From the IMG/VR virus record IMGVR_UViG_3300008050_008594, positions 1 to 45,293 of that record: a stretch of 45,293 nt of DNA. One strand, 5' to 3'. This DNA is from a virus. The translations under genes and the position numbers were made by a program. The notes under the pieces were generated by a model. The model did no database searches. It was not told the origin of the DNA and saw only the letters and a program-made list of their open reading frames with translations. Of this stretch, positions 42,356 through 45,293 are shown piece by piece; position 1 is the first letter of the stretch; each line of letters starts with the position of its first letter.

Positions 42356-43606
42356 TTAAAAAGTCCTAACTTCATAGGGCGAATAGCCCTTTCTGGTGTC
42401 CCAGGAGCCCTTTTCATCTACAATTTTCATGAATAGGTCATCCCAGGTCTGGATATAAGTATCGAAATTGAAGGTCTTTTCAGTCCATTCCCTACCCAAT
42501 AGCCCGATTTCTGCACGCTTCTCGGCGCCCATCTCATATAATTCAGTGAGACCGTCCAAGAAGTCTTCTCGGTTTAGTCGATCCTCATAGATATATGGAA
42601 CCTGTTGTGAGCCGATGATGGCTTTAGATGAAGGTTCCAGCCCTACCCCAAAGACAGTCTCACCATCTGTGATCTGGTCTTGTAGACCTCCAGTTTTATT
42701 GATGAGAATTGGCGTCCCGCACGATAGAGACTCTAATGTCGACAAACCAAATCCTTCGGCATCTGAAATATTGATTGTCAGATCTGCGCCGTTATAGACC
42801 ATGGCTAAGTCCTCAGGTGCCACTTTCTCCCGGGAGAATAGGACCTCACCATTGATAAGCCCCAATTCATGAATAATTGCTTCCAAGTCCTGACCATGTT
42901 GGTCCTTGATATCTGTATGCATAATCAGCGTTGCCTTGTCGTGCCCCACCCTATCGAGAAAGTCCTTAAACCAAAAAATGAGAGTGCCGGATTGTTTCCG
43001 GCGAGCATTACGATTGTTCCAAAAACAAACAAATTTATCATCCAAGCCGCGCTGCTGGCGGAATGTTTTTACATCCTGGGGCGGGTGCGGTCGGAAGATA
43101 TTACCATCTACCGCGTGAGGTATATACGAAGAGTCCACTTCCGGGGCTACTGTTTCAACGATATCATGGGTTAACTTGGAGATGCAAGCTACATGATCAT
43201 TTGACAGATAGAACGGTCTATTGAACTTAGGATAAGGGTAATTATCCCAAACATGATAATAGACCATTGGCATGTGCGCTCGAATTTCGTTTTCAATATC
43301 CCACAGCCACGTATAAAAGCGAGGATCCGTCATAAACCACAAAATATCTGGCTTTTGGGCTTGTATCATGGCGCGGACCTTGTCGCCGTCGCCGTAGCCA
43401 TCAACGGGCCAGATGATCCAGTCTTGTCCCCATTCTTCTGTGTGTTGAGGATCGTGTGCTGGGTGCTGGATAGCTCCTCCAAAGGAGACAAACTGGTATT
43501 TTCCAGTTTTCAGCATTCCTTCGATCATGTATTTAGTTTGAGTTCCAACTCCCGAAGGGGACAATGGGTGGTCACTAATCGTAAAGATCTTAATTTTATC
43601 AGACAT
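42356..43606 (-). CDS. GT4-family glycosyltransferase
   Basis: This 416-residue GT-B enzyme is the first gene of the carbohydrate island. 'FTISDHPLSPSGVGTQTKYM' is the acceptor loop, 'FWNNRNARRKQSGTLIFWFK' the donor-domain Arg/Lys motif, and 'ISDAEGFGLSTLESLSCGTPI' the E-x7-E motif. It abuts the next glycosyltransferase without gap. AAGGAATAAAT precedes the ATG; the TAAATA inside this ribosome site is too close to the start to be a promoter. Confidence 0.87.
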   Translation of the reverse strand: MSDKIKIFTISDHPLSPSGVGTQTKYMIEGMLKTGKYQFVSFGGAIQHPAHDPQHTEEWGQDWIIWPVDGYGDGDKVRAMIQAQKPDILWFMTDPRFYTWLWDIENEIRAHMPMVYYHVWDNYPYPKFNRPFYLSNDHVACISKLTHDIVETVAPEVDSSYIPHAVDGNIFRPHPPQDVKTFRQQRGLDDKFVCFWNNRNARRKQSGTLIFWFKDFLDRVGHDKATLIMHTDIKDQHGQDLEAIIHELGLINGEVLFSREKVAPEDLAMVYNGADLTINISDAEGFGLSTLESLSCGTPILINKTGGLQDQITDGETVFGVGLEPSSKAIIGSQQVPYIYEDRLNREDFLDGLTELYEMGAEKRAEIGLLGREWTEKTFNFDTYIQTWDDLFMKIVDEKGSWDTRKGYSPYEVRTF

Positions 43607-43615
43607 ATTTATTCC

Positions 43616-44398
43616 TTATGGGCAGTGTTTAGTATTAAGCAATTTACACGGATAGGGCTTATGGCAGTTTAGCCGGTTCTTGATGCTAAATCTTTTAGTG
43701 ATATTATAGATTGCTTGATAGAGAAGTTTAAGAGCATTTTCAGTTTTTTGCTGTCCGCTCGTTACCCTAAATATCTCTACACGGTCTTTTTTAGCTGTTC
43801 TTTTTAGCAAAGCAAAGTGGGTTTCCACACTTTTTGGGTCGATGTCATGCTTTTGACAGAAAAAATGCTTGTACAATGTAAGCTGGTAAGTGACTAACTT
43901 CTCTGCCTTTTTTCTACTGTTCCACCCCCAGGAGCATGTCTTCCAGTCGAATAGATGATATGTATCACCTACCTTTACGACTGCATCAACGAACCCTTTA
44001 AAATTAATGTTGAAATCTTCAATAGGGACGTATAACATTTCCTCGGAGGAAAAAACTTCGTAGTCACCAAAATAATCTTTTAAGGCCGGCTCGACCTCAG
44101 CTAAAATTGCAGGTCCCGCTGTTTTCATTTGTTGTACATTAGATCCATTAAACTCGATATTTTTTTCCAGGAGTTCCTGGAGTCTCTTAGCAAAGCCAAT
44201 CTGAAACACCTCTGCTTCATTGATATCCTCTTTAAGGAGCTTTTTCTCGCACACATCGTGGATGGCGCTACCAAAGGCAGTGTATTCATTGCCTTCGAAT
44301 GGGGCTATTTTTTCAATCCAGGCTTTCTTGTGGTAATGGGGGCACTGAGCCCAATCCTTTAATTCAGAATAGGATATGTGTTCACGCTTCGTCGTCAT
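43616..44398 (-). CDS. PD-(D/E)XK nuclease, RecB/Cas4-like, possible Fe-S cluster
   Basis: This is a 260-residue nuclease. 'ISYSELKDWAQCPHYHKKAWI' is the usual opening of RecB-like/Cas4 nucleases. The active site is visible: His in 'FGSAIHDVCEKKL', Asp in 'FKGFVDAVV', D-x-K in 'HLFDWKTCSW', and Gln in 'VTYQLTLYKHFF'. Cys19 plus C-terminal Cys245, Cys251 and Cys259 recall the iron-staple 4Fe-4S cysteines of Cas4/AddB/Dna2, but the C-terminal spacing (x5, x7) differs. It probably processes DNA in phage replication, recombination or host DNA breakdown. No Cas genes are nearby. Confidence 0.87.
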   Translation of the reverse strand: MTTKREHISYSELKDWAQCPHYHKKAWIEKIAPFEGNEYTAFGSAIHDVCEKKLLKEDINEAEVFQIGFAKRLQELLEKNIEFNGSNVQQMKTAGPAILAEVEPALKDYFGDYEVFSSEEMLYVPIEDFNINFKGFVDAVVKVGDTYHLFDWKTCSWGWNSRKKAEKLVTYQLTLYKHFFCQKHDIDPKSVETHFALLKRTAKKDRVEIFRVTSGQQKTENALKLLYQAIYNITKRFSIKNRLNCHKPYPCKLLNTKHCP

Positions 44399-45005
44399 TA
44401 ATTATTTCTTCAATCTTTCTATACAGAATCGGTGAAATATCTCTCACCGTTTGTGGGTTGTCGAGAAAATACTTCTCGAATCCGTTTGCAAAATACTCTT
44501 GCACAGAGGTAGCGCCATATGGCGATACAAATAGTCCCATTGTCAAAGACAACAGAGTAGGGTAGCCAACTTCATTGGCAAGGAAATTATCAAATTTTTC
44601 GTTGTATTCAGTAAACCCGTATAAAACTGGATTTGTATGAAACCCCTCAGCACTCAATAGATGAAACAGTCTTTCGCGCTTTCCTTTAAACTCGTTGATG
44701 AGGTTATCAGTATAAATAAACATACCATACCTAGACTCTAAAGAATGGGCCACTTCATGAACAAAACTCTCTAGCATATCAAAGTTAGTAGGCTCGGACA
44801 CAGACATATATATGGCGCCGTTTGAATACGCTGCAGTTCGGTTGCCCTGCGCTGCGCTAAGTGCCCCGATATACACAACATCAATATTGTGCAAAAGTCG
44901 ATGAGGTAAAATATCCTCGACTTCTTGGCAAAATACGGGTAAGTCGACGCCCTCTTCTAATGGCGCCGTCACGAATACCGGGACGTCGTATATGTAATAT
45001 TCCAT
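44382..45005 (-). CDS. HEXXH zinc metallopeptidase-like protein
   Basis: This is a 207-residue protein. 'FVHEVAHSLESRYG' (about residue 85) is a canonical HEXXH zinc site. Downstream 'TSVQEYFANGFEKYFLDNP' supplies a Glu where gluzincins of the anthrax-lethal-factor type have the third ligand ('EFFAEaf..yf'). No signal peptide or membrane segment is seen, so it would act in the cytoplasm or be packaged. Possible roles are cleavage of a phage structural precursor or of a host protein. It overlaps the nuclease gene by 17 bases. Confidence 0.78.
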   Translation of the reverse strand: MEYYIYDVPVFVTAPLEEGVDLPVFCQEVEDILPHRLLHNIDVVYIGALSAAQGNRTAAYSNGAIYMSVSEPTNFDMLESFVHEVAHSLESRYGMFIYTDNLINEFKGKRERLFHLLSAEGFHTNPVLYGFTEYNEKFDNFLANEVGYPTLLSLTMGLFVSPYGATSVQEYFANGFEKYFLDNPQTVRDISPILYRKIEEIINDDEA

Positions 45006-45247
45006 CAGCCCTTATTTTTTTCGGCTGCTTCTACATCATCTAGTGCTTGTTGATAACCTCGCAGGAAGTTCTCTTCGGCAATTGCCATAAGAAACTGCGG
45101 AAATTCTGCAGCGAAGACCTGTACTGCCATATCAACAGTAACCTCCTCCGGCGCATCTAAGCGGTTGCCAATGTAGTTAACTACGAGCTGTTGCAGCCCG
45201 GTGTTTCCTTCAACTGGTCTTTCTAAATCAGGGTTTTCATTTTCCAT
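45005..45247 (-). CDS. Small unknown acidic protein
   Basis: This 80-residue protein starts at the ATG at 45247, which has GAG six bases upstream. A TTG at 45283 in the same frame would add 12 residues but has its purine run directly touching the start, so it is less likely. The sequence is acidic and helical: 'LQQLVVNYIGNRLDAPEEVTVDMAVQVFAAEFPQFLMAIAEENFLRGYQQAL'. No family is recognised. The stop/start junction with the metallopeptidase is TAATG-like at 45005. Confidence 0.7.
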   Translation of the reverse strand: MENENPDLERPVEGNTGLQQLVVNYIGNRLDAPEEVTVDMAVQVFAAEFPQFLMAIAEENFLRGYQQALDDVEAAEKNKG

Positions 45248-45293
45248 ATTAATCTCACAAATTCTGAGCGGCGAAGGTTGCAACCTTTGATCT

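Noticed and set aside
43616-44398. Cas4 and an associated CRISPR system
   Set aside because: No repeats, Cas1 or Cas2 are present; stand-alone Cas4/RecB-like nucleases are frequent in phages.

Overview
The window reads as part of the genome of a contractile-tailed, T4-superfamily-like phage (Caudoviricetes), probably an uncultured environmental one infecting a Gram-negative host. The phage assignment rests on a T4 gp6-like baseplate wedge protein, a gp25-like wedge protein, a spike-like protein, a tail-associated M15 peptidase and a gp55-like late sigma factor. The Gram-negative host is inferred from the heptose and dTDP-sugar genes. Every supported gene is on the minus strand, so transcription runs from high to low coordinates. 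Genes are packed tightly; there is no gene-free stretch above 42 bases and no tRNA, insertion sequence or CRISPR array was seen.

Layout, in order of transcription. (1) 45247-43616: a small unknown protein, an HEXXH metallopeptidase and a PD-(D/E)XK nuclease with a possible Fe-S cluster. (2) 43606-20726: about 23 kb of carbohydrate genes. It starts with three GT4-type glycosyltransferases, then a heptose module (HldD, a separate HldC-type nucleotidyltransferase, a shortened HldA-type kinase, a small HAD phosphatase) and a cupin. Next come a GT-D-like enzyme, another probable glycosyltransferase, an SDR, a full DegT aminotransferase, two more SDRs around a DUF962/Mpo1-like membrane protein, a methyltransferase and a DUF115-like protein. 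Then comes a compact block holding a HAD phosphatase, a GAPDH homologue, a CMP-sugar-synthetase-like cytidylyltransferase, a FAH-family enzyme and a D-2-hydroxyacid dehydrogenase. The island ends with an ultra-short DegT protein, a B12-type radical SAM enzyme, RmlB, RmlA, two glycosyltransferases and an epimerase. (3) 20729-18967: small proteins, an FmdB-like zinc ribbon, the late sigma factor and a small companion. (4) 18977-1: tail and baseplate genes, ending in a giant LamG-repeat protein that runs off the left edge.

The genes look co-expressed: at least ten junctions are 4-base start/stop overlaps and most others overlap or abut. The island can plausibly make several activated sugars (a dTDP-6-deoxy-4-keto sugar, an NDP-heptose, a CMP-linked acid) and has many transferases. 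It shows no recognisable flippase, polymerase or lipid-primed initiating transferase. It therefore probably decorates a phage product, or feeds into or modifies a host glycan, rather than building a complete O-antigen. The most novel-looking part is 24778-30858: a phage-borne GAPDH, hydroxyacid dehydrogenase, FAH enzyme, cytidylyltransferase and HAD phosphatase, next to a radical SAM enzyme and a mini-DegT. This set suggests an undescribed route to a CMP-activated acid. All functional calls come from reading motifs by eye; no search was run.
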